From NCBI RefSeq assembly GCF_022346605.1, contig NZ_JAKRNT010000010.1, positions 145,158-209,157 on the forward strand: DNA of 64,000 nucleotides. Reading direction: 5' to 3'. This document shows, in pieces, positions 29,280 to 38,160 of the stretch (position 1 is its first letter; the number at the start of each line of letters is the position of its first letter). The notes below the pieces were generated by a model. The model was given only the letters and a program-made list of their open reading frames with translations. It did no database searches and was not told the origin of the DNA. Made by a program: the position numbers and the translations under genes. This DNA is from Sporosarcina sp. ACRSL (GTDB lineage Bacteria > Bacillota > Bacilli > Bacillales_A > Planococcaceae).

Positions 29280-30542
29280 TCATTCTTTCCCTAATTGGAT
29301 TGCTTTCTTAATGTCTTTCAATGAACGGGACGGGCCGTACATGAGGACGCCGCCACGGTACACACGTGCTCCGAACCATCCTAGGATGATAATTGTCAAC
29401 AGCGTAATGGCGATTGACAACAACGGTTCCCACATCGGCAAATCGAGCATGCCTACCCGCAAAAACATGACGAGCGGTGTGAAGAACGGGAAGAACGATG
29501 CATAGGTCACGTAACCAAGTTCAGGATTGCTTAAGCCCGTAGCAGAGATAATGAAAGCAATAACGATCAGCATGGACATCGGCATGATCATTTGCTGGAC
29601 GTCTTCCGCCCTGCTGACAAGTGAACCTAGTAATGCAGCAAGAGTCGCATATAAGAAATAACCGAGCAGGAAGAACACAGCTGCGTATACCAATGTGCTA
29701 ATACTAACATCTTTCATGCTGAAGAAATCTGACATACCGCCAGGCACTTCCGTCGCAGACGTTTTCAAGGCGATATAGCCCGCAACTCCGTAAATGATAA
29801 TTTGGACGATCCCTAATAATCCGATCCCTAGCACCTTTGCAAACATATGCTTTACAGGCGATACGCTCGAAATGAGGATTTCCATGACCCTCGAAGATTT
29901 TTCATTCGCCACATCCATCGCAATCATGCTTGAATACATGATGACTGCTAGATAAATGACAAACATGAGGATATAGACGAGGACCCTCGCCTGACCGAGC
30001 TCCTCTTCTGATTTTGCAGAAGGGGATACATTTTTCTGTTCAAACTGAATCGGTGTAAATAATGTTTGCAATTGCGTACCCGTTAAGGAAAGCTCTTCCG
30101 CTTTCATTTCCGTCTGAATTGACTGCAATGCATCCTGTATGCGCATTGGCAAGAAAAAGTCCATCATGCTCATCGTCGTATAATTCGCATGGATGATTCC
30201 TTGTTCATCAATCGAAAGGGTTAGAAATGAATCAATTTCTCCAGTCGACACTTTCTCGTGTAGAATGGTCTCCGTTTCATCCGCCGGTTCGAGAACGATA
30301 TCCTCGTCTCCTGTTGCAAACTCGGCTTGCAGTCTGTCAATAAGTATGCCGCTCGTATCGACGACTTGAAGGAGGTTTTCCGATTTCCCCGTACCGGTCA
30401 CATCTTGAACAGTATCAATAATTTTCGATATGTTCGCCAGTAAGAAGATGGCAGCAACCATAATGACAGTTGTAATCGTGAAAGATTTCGCTTTCGCCTT
30501 CGACGTAAACGCCTGTTTAAAGATAATCCAAAACTCACGCAT
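29280..30542 (-). CDS. yhaP: ABC transporter permease, YhaP (NatB-like)
   Basis: A 420-residue membrane protein with an N-terminal helix (residues 22-42), a large extracytoplasmic domain of about 140 residues and five to six C-terminal helices, the ABC-2/NatB layout. The ATG at 30542 after GGTGGGG is chosen, giving an 8-bp overlap with yhaQ; a 73-codon extension in the same frame is inside yhaQ and rejected. Together with YhaQ it is probably an exporter; NatAB relatives extrude sodium, but the substrate here is unknown. Confidence 0.92.
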   Translation of the reverse strand: MREFWIIFKQAFTSKAKAKSFTITTVIMVAAIFLLANISKIIDTVQDVTGTGKSENLLQVVDTSGILIDRLQAEFATGDEDIVLEPADETETILHEKVSTGEIDSFLTLSIDEQGIIHANYTTMSMMDFFLPMRIQDALQSIQTEMKAEELSLTGTQLQTLFTPIQFEQKNVSPSAKSEEELGQARVLVYILMFVIYLAVIMYSSMIAMDVANEKSSRVMEILISSVSPVKHMFAKVLGIGLLGIVQIIIYGVAGYIALKTSATEVPGGMSDFFSMKDVSISTLVYAAVFFLLGYFLYATLAALLGSLVSRAEDVQQMIMPMSMLIVIAFIISATGLSNPELGYVTYASFFPFFTPLVMFLRVGMLDLPMWEPLLSIAITLLTIIILGWFGARVYRGGVLMYGPSRSLKDIKKAIQLGKE

Positions 30543-31434
30543 ACTCTTTCCCCACCTTTGCGATGAAAATGTCTTGCAAGGAAGGCTCTTCGATCTCAAA
30601 GTGGCGGATCGGTCCCGCTTGCAATGCAGCTGCCAATAAATCGTTCGCGACTTTTTCCTCTTCGATTTGGAAGATTGCCCCTTCGACGGAATGCGAGACG
30701 GAAAGGACGCCGTGAATATTGTCGAGCGCATGTAAATCATGATCGGAACGAATCCGTACATTTTGCCTGCCGAAGGATCGTTTCACATCCCGCAGAGACC
30801 CGCTCACGATTTGCTTGCCGTGATGGATGATGCTGAGCTGTTCACATAATTCTTCGACATGATCCATCCGATGGCTTGAGAAGAGGATCGTTGCGCCGTT
30901 ATTCCTGAAATCGATGATCGCTTTTTTCAACATTTCCACATTCACCGGATCGAGGCCTGAGAACGGTTCGTCGAGAATAAGCAACTTCGGGTCATGCATG
31001 AGTGCTGCGATGACTTGAATCTTCTGCTGATTCCCTTTCGACAGCTCCTCCACTTTTTTGTTCTTGTTTTGAGACACTTCGAAACGGTCCAGCCAATAAT
31101 CGATTGCCTTCTTTGCTTCAGCTTTATTCATCCCTCTTAATTCACCAAGAAAAACGAGTTGTTCGTCTACTTTCATCTTCGGATAAAGGCCCCGTTCTTC
31201 CGGCAAGTAGCCGATTTCGGGGCTTGTTGCGTACGATATCGTTTTATCATTCCAAGTGATATGTCCTTCATTTGCATTTAATAATCCTAAAATCATTCGA
31301 AACGTAGTCGTCTTCCCCGCACCGTTCGCACCGAGGAATCCGTACATGGAGCCTTTTTCTACCGTCAGATTCAATTGATTGACTGCGGTGAAAGTTCCGA
31401 ACCGCTTCGTTACGTTTTCAAGTTGCAATGACAT
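30535..31434 (-). CDS. yhaQ: ABC transporter ATP-binding protein, YhaQ (NatA-like)
   Basis: A 299-residue ABC ATPase with Walker A GANGAGKTT (about 35-43), signature LSKGNQQKIQV, Walker B LLILDEPFSGLDPVN, switch histidine SSHRMD and a C-terminal accessory domain of about 75 residues typical of NatA. It is the partner of YhaP. The start follows AAGGAGAAAAAC. It may be transcribed separately from the XRE module upstream. Confidence 0.94.
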   Translation of the reverse strand: MSLQLENVTKRFGTFTAVNQLNLTVEKGSMYGFLGANGAGKTTTFRMILGLLNANEGHITWNDKTISYATSPEIGYLPEERGLYPKMKVDEQLVFLGELRGMNKAEAKKAIDYWLDRFEVSQNKNKKVEELSKGNQQKIQVIAALMHDPKLLILDEPFSGLDPVNVEMLKKAIIDFRNNGATILFSSHRMDHVEELCEQLSIIHHGKQIVSGSLRDVKRSFGRQNVRIRSDHDLHALDNIHGVLSVSHSVEGAIFQIEEEKVANDLLAAALQAGPIRHFEIEEPSLQDIFIAKVGKEYA

Positions 31435-31496
31435 TGTTTTTCTCCTTCCCTTTTCAAGCTTTTTTCTATTACGTGTTTACTAGGAGGATAGTTTCA

Positions 31497-31799
31497 TCAG
31501 AGACGTTTATTTAAAAATAGAACAGCAATACCATATGAAACGAGCATCACTCCATATGCAGAGGCCAATAGTATAAATGCGAGCTTCGGTCCTTCAACAA
31601 TCAAAGACCCTAACCACATAATCAATAGAACAATAAGTGTTAGTGTCCAAGACAATGTTCTCGCTTTCGTATGGATCTCTTGGTATCTTTCATCAAAGCG
31701 TCGTTCCTTGCGTCCTTTCCTAAAATAGAGGAATGCTATAAATAATACGAGACCGGCTCCCGTAATAAAACCCGCTAAGCCTTCTACCGATAAATCCAT
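31497..31799 (-). CDS. Small three-to-four-helix membrane protein, paralogue of next gene
   Basis: 100 residues with hydrophobic segments at about 7-25, 48-65 and 72-94. The motif FDERYQEIHTKARTLSW is shared with the upstream protein (YDERYTAIHRHARSISW), so the two are paralogues, both continuing EGPKLAF. Similar DERY-IH-AR proteins are annotated as DUF2178/DUF3796-like membrane proteins next to XRE regulators. No function is known. RBS GGGGGGAAG precedes the ATG. It is the last gene of the XRE module at 31.5-32.3 kb. Confidence 0.75.
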   Translation of the reverse strand: MDLSVEGLAGFITGAGLVLFIAFLYFRKGRKERRFDERYQEIHTKARTLSWTLTLIVLLIMWLGSLIVEGPKLAFILLASAYGVMLVSYGIAVLFLNKRL

Positions 31800-31818
31800 C
31801 GTCTTCCCCCCTTTCTAC

Positions 31819-32130
31819 TTAATAATCCTTGTTAGCAATCGCCGTACCTATTGCCCAAGAAAGCATATGAATGACCCACAGCGCGGTCATAATAAAGAAT
31901 GCTAATTTCGGTCCTTCAATAATTATGACAATGGCCCAAGCAACTAAAATGGCAACCGTCATTACCATCCAGGAAATCGAGCGGGCATGCCGGTGAATGG
32001 CTGTATAGCGTTCGTCATAAATACGCTCTTTCTTCGCTTTTCTATGAACAAAGAAATAAACGACACCCGCGATTGCAAGCCCTAAAGGCAAACCTGCCAT
32101 GAAAGTCCATATATTAAATCCTTCGTACAT
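31819..32130 (-). CDS. Small membrane protein, paralogue of neighbouring gene
   Basis: About 103 residues with three or four hydrophobic segments and the YDERYTAIHRHARSISW motif around residues 38-54. The start ATG at 32130 is served by GGAGGAGGAG, which is at the same time the EEE codons and stop region of the XRE gene. With its paralogue it probably forms the membrane output of the XRE module; function unknown. Confidence 0.75.
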   Translation of the reverse strand: MYEGFNIWTFMAGLPLGLAIAGVVYFFVHRKAKKERIYDERYTAIHRHARSISWMVMTVAILVAWAIVIIIEGPKLAFFIMTALWVIHMLSWAIGTAIANKDY

Positions 32131-32132
32131 TC

Positions 32133-32330
32133 TCACTCCTCCTCCGGTATAAAAATATCCTCAATACGACAATTGAATAATTTTGCGATTTTAAATGCTA
32201 AGATAAGCGAGGGATTATACCTTCCCTTTTCAAGGGAGATGATTGTTTGCCGGGATACTTCCAACTTTTCCGCAAGATCATCTTGTGTCAGCCCCATTTC
32301 TGTACGCTTTTCCTTGATCAAGTTATTCAG
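32133..32330 (-). CDS. XRE-family regulator, likely CTG start
   Basis: A compact helix-turn-helix protein of about 65 residues (LTQDDLAEKLEVSRQTIISLEKGRYNP). An in-frame CTG at 32330 would give the common N-terminus MNNLIKEKR and is seven bases from GGGGGAG. The TTG at 32321 is 16 bases away, and an ATG at 32336 runs straight into TAA. The protein ends PEEE. Upstream, paired palindromes (32351-32414) look like its operator. A very similar regulator is encoded at 44017. Confidence 0.82.
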   Translation of the reverse strand: MNNLIKEKRTEMGLTQDDLAEKLEVSRQTIISLEKGRYNPSLILAFKIAKLFNCRIEDIFIPEEE

Positions 32331-32350
32331 TTACATGCTCCCCCTTTCAT

Positions 32351-32414
32351 TTGTAAAGGTTGCTTTACGTAAAGCTTACTTTACTATATGCAGGATGTCA
32401 AGTAACCTTTACAA
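32351..32414. promoter_or_regulatory. Operator/promoter of the first XRE module: nested palindromes
   Basis: Outer arms TTGTAAAGGTT (32351-32361) and AACCTTTACAA (32404-32414) are perfectly complementary. Inside is the perfect 14-bp palindrome GCTTTACGTAAAGC (32362-32375). The minus-strand -35 TTGACA (32396-32401) lies between, with a poor -10 (TAAGCT) at 17 bp that overlaps the inner palindrome. Autoregulation by the XRE protein is likely. Confidence 0.7.
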
Positions 32415-32498
32415 ATAATTTTTCGGCCATTTAATGAATGGCTATTCATTATTCTGAATTCGTAGTATAATGAAGAAAAGCACGGAAGGATGAGCAGC

Positions 32499-32684
32499 TT
32501 GAAAACTTATAAATTGACTGCATATGAACAGACAGGCAAGTTGATAACTGAAGAAACGTTTACAGCCGAATCGGATGAAATGGCGAAAGAAAAAGGCCAT
32601 GCGTTGCTCGAAGAAAAAAATCTTCTGGAGCAAACACATCGCCTTGCTTCGCCTACAGGGAAACTATTGTTGTTTCATGTTTGA
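32499..32684 (+). CDS. yhzD: YhzD-like small protein
   Basis: 61 residues resembling B. subtilis YhzD: a beta-rich start (KTYKLTAYEQTGKLI), an alpha segment (DEMAKEKGHALLEEKN) and the ending THRLASPTGKLLLFH. Function unknown. The TTG at 32499 is chosen because AAGGATGAG lies eight bases upstream and the length then equals YhzD; an ATG at 32490 is too close to that site. Confidence 0.78.
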   Translation: MKTYKLTAYEQTGKLITEETFTAESDEMAKEKGHALLEEKNLLEQTHRLASPTGKLLLFHV

Positions 32685-32750
32685 TAATTTGGCTTCCATC
32701 ATGAGGCTATGATATCGTAAGATGACAGCTACTGTATGGAGGTGCCTCAC

Positions 32751-33173
32751 TTGAATATTGCACTCATTGCCCATGATCAGAAAAAAGAAGAAATGGTGAA
32801 TTTCACAATTGCGTACAAACATGTTTTGTCAGAATCCGAACTATATGCAACGGGGACGACCGGAACACGGATTATGAACGAGACAGGACTACACGTTAAC
32901 CGTATGATGTCCGGACCTTTAGGAGGGGACCAGCAGATCGGTGCGATGGTCGCAACTGGACAGTTGGATTTAATCATATTTTTTCGCGACCCATTGACCG
33001 CCCAGCCCCACGAACCTGACGTCAGTGCATTATTGCGACTTTGTGATGTATATGGAATACCGCTAGCGACAAATATCGCAACTGCAGAGTTGTTGATCAA
33101 ATCGATCGAAAAAGGCTTTTTCTCATGGCGGGATACGGCCGAAAAGTACAAATCAAAAGAACTTAATCCATAA
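32751..33173 (+). CDS. mgsA: Methylglyoxal synthase
   Basis: A 140-residue enzyme that converts dihydroxyacetone phosphate to methylglyoxal plus phosphate. Family motifs are [10 protein letters not shown] at the start, LYATGTTG phosphate site, [11 protein letters not shown] with the catalytic Asp, and [20 protein letters not shown]. The start is TTG at 32751, six bases after GGAGGTG; an in-frame ATG at 32736 overlaps that site. In B. subtilis mgsA lies elsewhere (with bshA/cca), so the position between yhzD and a STAS gene is local. Confidence 0.94.
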   Translation: MNIALIAHDQKKEEMVNFTIAYKHVLSESELYATGTTGTRIMNETGLHVNRMMSGPLGGDQQIGAMVATGQLDLIIFFRDPLTAQPHEPDVSALLRLCDVYGIPLATNIATAELLIKSIEKGFFSWRDTAEKYKSKELNP

Positions 33174-33195
33174 AGGATTAAGTTCTTTAATTTTT
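33155..33195. terminator. Bidirectional terminator between mgsA and the STAS gene
   Basis: AGAACTTAATCC / GGATTAAGTTCT, a perfect 12-bp stem (33158-33169 with 33175-33186) overlapping the mgsA stop codon, with T-rich tails on both strands. Confidence 0.9.
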
Positions 33196-33993
33196 AAAAT
33201 AAATACTCAATGCTTGTTGGAGTGTTCCGACCATTTGCGTATCTTTATCGAATTCTACGCCGAAGCGTACCATGCTCCGGACGACATCCGGTCGTAACCC
33301 TGAAATGGCAGTCGTGCATCCCATTAAGGCAACACCGTCAATGATCTTCTTTAACTGATCGATCACTTCCGCCTCCATGACCGCTATTCCTGAGAGGTCC
33401 ATGATCAATGTTTCTGTATGCAATCTTCCAACTTCCATCAGCACCTTCTCTTCCATCACTTTCGACCTGAAATAATCGATGGAACCGATTACAGGAAGAA
33501 TACAAACAGTAGACGTAATCGGGATGATCGGAACAGATAGATTTTCAACCAATTGCCTTTGAGCCTTCAACAGTTCATCCTTGTAAGCGGAGTAACTAAT
33601 GAAAAAAGCGTTCAGAAACTGATCGAGCGAACTATTAATCTGTCTTTCTAACTGAAAAAAGTCGATTTCCATCTTATTTTCGTCGATAAATCGTTGAACG
33701 AACGTCCAAACTGTCCTCCGGATCGCTTGCACCCACTCTAATTTAAACGATAGTGTCAATGAATGAGTTGCCCAAGCAATTCCTTCTCCTTTGGCGAATT
33801 GCTGAAGTTCTTCCAATTTAGATTCCATCGTATACCCGACAAGTTTATGTGCATTGTTAATTAAGTCAATATTTCCGACTTCAAGGATTGTATTGATTTT
33901 CTCCCTTACAGTAGCAGCTTCTTGCAATAATTCATTTTCGAAACTCTCCCCGTTTTCTTCAATGAATCGAATCACTTCGCTATTGAAAGTCAT
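33187..33993 (-). CDS. RsbR-like STAS-domain protein lacking the first phospho-threonine
   Basis: A 268-residue protein with an all-helical, globin-like N-terminal domain (about 1-150) and a C-terminal STAS domain (about 155-265) like the RsbR paralogues of the stressosome. In RsbRA the kinase RsbT phosphorylates a Thr in a VVDT motif and a second Thr after IRPE. Here the first is VMEA (Ala) and the second is followed by VVRS (Ser). It may be a non-phosphorylatable stressosome component. ATG at 33993 follows CGGAGGAAAC. Confidence 0.8.
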   Translation of the reverse strand: MTFNSEVIRFIEENGESFENELLQEAATVREKINTILEVGNIDLINNAHKLVGYTMESKLEELQQFAKGEGIAWATHSLTLSFKLEWVQAIRRTVWTFVQRFIDENKMEIDFFQLERQINSSLDQFLNAFFISYSAYKDELLKAQRQLVENLSVPIIPITSTVCILPVIGSIDYFRSKVMEEKVLMEVGRLHTETLIMDLSGIAVMEAEVIDQLKKIIDGVALMGCTTAISGLRPDVVRSMVRFGVEFDKDTQMVGTLQQALSIYFKN

Positions 33994-34039
33994 AAGTTTC
34001 CTCCGTTGAAATCCCATTTAAAAACAGCTAGACTTGTAA

Positions 34040-34819
34040 TTATTCTCCTATAAATACAGGTTTTCGTTTTTCTACGAATGCTTTAATTCCTTCTAAATGA
34101 TCTTTTGTTTTGCGCATGGCGACTTGCTGCTCGCTCTCCATATGAAGCACGTTCTCCAATTCAGCCAACTTTTGCTCATGCAAGATCTTCTTGGAGGCAA
34201 GCATGGCTGCGATTGGAGCCGACAAAAACTGTTGAGCAAGTGCTTCGGATGCTTGACGAACACTTCCATCTGGAACAACTTGGTCGACGAGCCCCTTCTC
34301 TTTAGCGACTTCTGCTTTCATCAATTCTCCAGACCAAATAAGCTGCTTCGCTTGCGGCACGCCGATTCGTTCTTTTAGGAAGAAATGGCCGGCACCATCA
34401 GGCACAAGCCCGATTCCGATGAAATTCATTGCAAGTTTACTATTCTCTTCAGCAATAATAACATCGCAGCCAAGCGCCATACTGAAGCCAAGCCCTGCTG
34501 CTGCGCCGTGGATTGCCGCTATCGTAATTTGAGGCAGTCCATATAATGCTTTTGCTAAACGTGATACATCGACCATCACTTTCCCGATATCCATCGGTGA
34601 GTCAGGATCGATCATCTTCTTAATGTCGCCTCCAGCTGAAAATGCTTTTCCTTCCCCTTGAATAATTAACACTTGGACATCTTGATTGGATTTCAATGAT
34701 TCGAAAGCATCTCCCAGTTCCTTCATCATCGTATCGTCCATTGCGTTCATGGATTGCGGCCTATGTAACGTCAACCGGGCAAGCCGGCCTTCCAATGATA
34801 GTTTAATAGTTGTGTACAT
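34040..34819 (-). CDS. yhaR: Enoyl-CoA hydratase/isomerase family protein YhaR
   Basis: A 259-residue crotonase-fold protein. Oxyanion-hole motifs are FSAGGDIKKM (about 58-67) and HGAAAGLGFSMALGCD (about 102-117); the position of the first catalytic Glu in hydratases reads IGLVPDGAG, so the exact reaction (hydratase, isomerase or thioesterase-like) is open. The ATG at 34819 after GGGGTGG is chosen over a GTG three codons upstream. It lies directly upstream of the STAS gene in the same direction. Confidence 0.88.
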   Translation of the reverse strand: MYTTIKLSLEGRLARLTLHRPQSMNAMDDTMMKELGDAFESLKSNQDVQVLIIQGEGKAFSAGGDIKKMIDPDSPMDIGKVMVDVSRLAKALYGLPQITIAAIHGAAAGLGFSMALGCDVIIAEENSKLAMNFIGIGLVPDGAGHFFLKERIGVPQAKQLIWSGELMKAEVAKEKGLVDQVVPDGSVRQASEALAQQFLSAPIAAMLASKKILHEQKLAELENVLHMESEQQVAMRKTKDHLEGIKAFVEKRKPVFIGE

Positions 34820-34895
34820 ACTATCCACCCCTTCATTATTGAATTGCCATTCACCCCTCCCTATTCGATAACCATCTCCATATACCCTTTTTATT

Positions 34896-34933
34896 CAAAA
34901 AAATAACCTTAACACTAGAAAATGTGCTAAGGT
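34896..34933 (-). terminator. Intrinsic terminator after hemZ
   Basis: On the minus strand ACCTTAGCAC pairs with GTGTTAAGGT (one G-U), followed by TATTTTTTT. It lies 10 bases beyond the hemZ stop. Confidence 0.85.
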
Positions 34934-34943
34934 CGAACTTGCA

Positions 34944-36452
34944 TTATTCTACTACGACCGCATCTGGAAAAATTCTTTCAAGATGCTCGATCTTCTTGTC
35001 TATATACTCCTCGAATGTAAGGATGTAAGCGGCGGGATCTTTCGGATTCTGGAATTGCGTGATTTTGCCTGTCGTGGGATCCATGAATTTACTTGAAGCG
35101 CCGCAACCGATTCCAATGATCGTTTGCACTTCCTCCATGATAATAATATTGTATAAGCTCTCTTCACCTGGCTTCGCATATCCAACATTCTCCAAGTTGC
35201 CTAGAATATTTTTTTGGCGATATAAGTAATACGGAACATAACCATTTTCCTTCGTCCATTGCTCACCCATCTGCATCATCTGCTCTACAGTTTCCCTATC
35301 AGCCACTTTATACTTCTCTTTGTTCCTCGTCATTTCGGAGGCACGCTTGAACGATAGTGTATGGACTGTCAACGACTCCGGCTGCATCTTCTCTGTTTCG
35401 TCGAGAGAATGGCGGAATTCATCCAGCCCTTCATTCGGCAAACCGATGATGAGATCCATATTGATGTTTTTCATCCCCATGTTTCGGGATAGCCAGAACT
35501 TATCAATCGTTTCTTGAACGGAATGATGCCTACCGATCGCTTTTAACGTTTCATCCGTATACGACTGAGGGTTCACGCTAATCCGGTCAATTCCCCATTT
35601 TTTCAGGACATCGATTTTGGCAGGTGTGATCGTATCGGGACGTCCTGCTTCGACGGTCACTTCCCTCACTTCTTTCATATGTGGGAATGAATCATACATC
35701 GTCTTATACAGCGCATCCATTTCATCCGCTTCGATGGACGTCGGGGTCCCTCCGCCAAAATAGATTGTTGTAATTTTGATGTTCCGTTCGGTCAACCACT
35801 TTCCAATCTCACGAATTTCTTCATGCAACCCGTCTAGAAATGATTCAACTCGGCCGTTTTTACGATGGATGGCGTAAGCCGGGAATGTGCAGTACGCACA
35901 TTTTGTCGGACAGAACGGAATGCCGATATAGATGCTGACATCGTTTTGAAGCTGATGCAGATCCGGGATTGCCTTTAACTGGACTTCTTCAATCGTCGCT
36001 AACAGCTCGCTCTTTTCTTCGAAAATCCGATGTTTTTCCATTAATAAACGCTTTGCCTCTTCAACGCTATGTCCTTGCTGACGGTATTTATGGAAGAGTT
36101 TCATTGGGCGGATACCGGTAAGGATTCCCCAGGATTGTTTCATTCCAGTGAGTTGCTCTAGCACTTCGAGGAATACGTGGGAGTAAATCCGTTTCAGTTG
36201 ACGGGTTTCTGTTTCTGAACTGTCAGTTGTCACTTGTTCAGAAAAAGTGGCACTGTATTCTTTGCCGTTATACGTCAAATGGGCGTAGCCAGCAATTGTT
36301 GAATCGTTTTGATTTATGGATAGGTCGACAAGGATACCTTCTTCTTCGGTGTCAGTTATGACTTTCGATTGTTCGAAGAAAAGGTTGGCCAAATGGGTGA
36401 ACATTCGTATCCAATCTTGTTCGAACGTTTTCGTCAGAATTATTTTTTGCAT
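34944..36452 (-). CDS. hemZ: HemZ, oxygen-independent coproporphyrinogen III oxidase-like radical SAM protein
   Basis: A 502-residue radical SAM enzyme. The cluster motif CPTKCAYC has cysteines at 181, 185 and 188, followed by the HemN-type YFGGGTPTS; the N-terminal 170 residues are the HemZ extension. In B. subtilis HemZ contributes to anaerobic haem synthesis. The ATG at 36452 is six bases after TGAGG; a TTG four codons upstream is the alternative start. In B. subtilis hemZ also lies beside yheA/yheB-region genes. Confidence 0.92.
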   Translation of the reverse strand: MQKIILTKTFEQDWIRMFTHLANLFFEQSKVITDTEEEGILVDLSINQNDSTIAGYAHLTYNGKEYSATFSEQVTTDSSETETRQLKRIYSHVFLEVLEQLTGMKQSWGILTGIRPMKLFHKYRQQGHSVEEAKRLLMEKHRIFEEKSELLATIEEVQLKAIPDLHQLQNDVSIYIGIPFCPTKCAYCTFPAYAIHRKNGRVESFLDGLHEEIREIGKWLTERNIKITTIYFGGGTPTSIEADEMDALYKTMYDSFPHMKEVREVTVEAGRPDTITPAKIDVLKKWGIDRISVNPQSYTDETLKAIGRHHSVQETIDKFWLSRNMGMKNINMDLIIGLPNEGLDEFRHSLDETEKMQPESLTVHTLSFKRASEMTRNKEKYKVADRETVEQMMQMGEQWTKENGYVPYYLYRQKNILGNLENVGYAKPGEESLYNIIIMEEVQTIIGIGCGASSKFMDPTTGKITQFQNPKDPAAYILTFEEYIDKKIEHLERIFPDAVVVE

Positions 36453-36495
36453 GTGATTCCTCAACTTTCATTAACAACTATCTGACATAATAACA

Positions 36496-36522
36496 TAAAA
36501 AAACCGGCTGAGCCGGTTTTAT
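36496..36522 (-). terminator. Intrinsic terminator of yheB-yheA
   Basis: AAAACCGGCT / AGCCGGTTTT followed by TTTATG on the minus strand. The stem begins at the yheA stop codon. Confidence 0.92.
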
Positions 36523-36872
36523 TGCATTGTTTCGTATAAATCTTGAACAGGTTTCATCAAGACGCGGTTCACTTCTTCAATGAGGCCGCTCAGCTGCATT
36601 TCTGCTTGGAGCATTTGCATGATTTTTACATTTTGTTGTGCGAGTTGTGCTGTTTTTTGTGCATACTCTAACTCTTCATGTGCAATTTCTTCACCTTGCA
36701 TTTGCTTTTGCTGAAGCGTCATCTGGATTTTACGGAAGCTTTTAAACAGCTCTACTGCCTGCGCATCTTTCTTTACTTCCTCAATCGCGTTTTTCACTTG
36801 GGCAAATTCGTTAGTCTTCCGTAGTGTCGACTCCAATTTGTTCAAGTCATCATAAATATTCACAGTCATCAT
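36519..36872 (-). CDS. yheA: YheA/YmcA (YlbF) family protein
   Basis: A 117-residue all-helical protein of the UPF0342/Com_YlbF family (NIYDDLNKLESTLRKTNEF, FRKIQMTLQQKQMQGEEI). Relatives YlbF and YmcA form the Y-complex with YaaT that affects RNase Y; YheA's own role is not established. Adjacent ATGs at 36872 and 36869 are both reachable from GGGGGAA; the exact start is uncertain. It lies 9 bp after yheB. Confidence 0.9.
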   Translation of the reverse strand: MMTVNIYDDLNKLESTLRKTNEFAQVKNAIEEVKKDAQAVELFKSFRKIQMTLQQKQMQGEEIAHEELEYAQKTAQLAQQNVKIMQMLQAEMQLSGLIEEVNRVLMKPVQDLYETMQ

Positions 36873-36881
36873 TTATTCCCC

Positions 36882-38027
36882 CTAGTAGTTTGTAAAATAG
36901 ACAATGATCCCTTGCACAATCCCAATAAAGCCGCCGATGATTGCGCCAAGGGCCGTAATCATTTTGAATTCTCGCTTGGAAATGCCAATAACGAGATCTT
37001 CCAGGACAGAAACCGGAAAAGAATCTACTTGCTCTTTCACAATTTCATCAAGTTTTAACTTTTTTAACGAGAGCTCTAGCTGTTTTTGCGCAAGCTCAAA
37101 AGCGAATTCCGTGACTTTTGGCGTCAGATTTTCTGAAGTCCATCGGGAACCTGCCGGCCAGTATTCCTGGATTGTTTTATCAAGACGGGTGTCAAGTGCA
37201 AGTTCCTTATTAGCATATGCTTTGACGGAAGAGAACAGTCCATCCCAATTGAAACTTGCAAGCAGTTCTGCCATCGGCCGTTTTTGCAGCTTCGTAAATT
37301 CCGACACGATCAATGAATTCAATAGATTGTATGTGCCTGGTGCATGAATGAATTTTAACGCTTCCCGTTGAACCTTCTCGACGAGCGAGTGGGAATCGCC
37401 AAATAACATATTCAACATGCCGCCAAACGTCCCTTTCGACTCGAGGAAATCATTGATCAGTTTCTGGAACATCACTTTCCCCTCATCGGAATCCACGTAT
37501 TGCTCGGCTCTCTGTAAAACATAATTTATTATTTCAGGTATATGTGCTTTTGCCCGCTCTTGCCACTCAATCGGAACAATTTCTTCAATGGTGCCCGAAG
37601 TCAATTTCATGCGGGCGTTCATGAGCTGGGTATCGATCAGAGAATCAATGGACAGTTCGACTTTTTCTACAAGGCCTTCAGCACCGGCCATGTGGAGCCA
37701 ATCATGCAATGTTTTGTCCGACTGAAGCACATACTCCTCCAACTTGCTTTGAAGGAATTCCTCCACTTTCCTTTCCATTTCCGGCGTAAACAATTTATTG
37801 CGCAAAACATCAGGCGTCAATAAATAGTTTGTGACCGTCCTCCCCAATTGTATGGCAAGGTCATCACGCCGTTTTGGAATCAACCCTGGTGTGAAAGGAA
37901 GACGCCAACTGCCGATATATTTTGCTTCATAAGGCCTGAACAACATTTTAATCGCCAGATGATTAGTAGCTCCTCCGACCACTGCCCCCACTACAGCCAT
38001 AAACAAGATCGTCCATATGAGATTCAT
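36882..38027 (-). CDS. yheB: DUF445 membrane protein YheB
   Basis: A 381-residue protein with an N-terminal membrane helix (about 4-22) and a C-terminal one (about 360-378) enclosing a long helical region with DUF445 motifs (HLAIKMLFRPYEAKYIG, LPFTPGLIPKRRDDLA). Function unknown. It is operonic with yheA as in B. subtilis. The ATG at 38027 follows AAGGTGAAGCG. Confidence 0.9.
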   Translation of the reverse strand: MNLIWTILFMAVVGAVVGGATNHLAIKMLFRPYEAKYIGSWRLPFTPGLIPKRRDDLAIQLGRTVTNYLLTPDVLRNKLFTPEMERKVEEFLQSKLEEYVLQSDKTLHDWLHMAGAEGLVEKVELSIDSLIDTQLMNARMKLTSGTIEEIVPIEWQERAKAHIPEIINYVLQRAEQYVDSDEGKVMFQKLINDFLESKGTFGGMLNMLFGDSHSLVEKVQREALKFIHAPGTYNLLNSLIVSEFTKLQKRPMAELLASFNWDGLFSSVKAYANKELALDTRLDKTIQEYWPAGSRWTSENLTPKVTEFAFELAQKQLELSLKKLKLDEIVKEQVDSFPVSVLEDLVIGISKREFKMITALGAIIGGFIGIVQGIIVYFTNY

Positions 38028-38160
38028 CGCTTCACCTTATTTCCAATTCGTTCGGTTTTCATTATAACAGAAGGAGTTCAATTGGAAAAAGCATACGGTG
38101 TGTAGAGGTGGTTTTCCGTAGTAGAATTCTCAAACTTTAGAAGGTCGAAAGTACCAAAAT

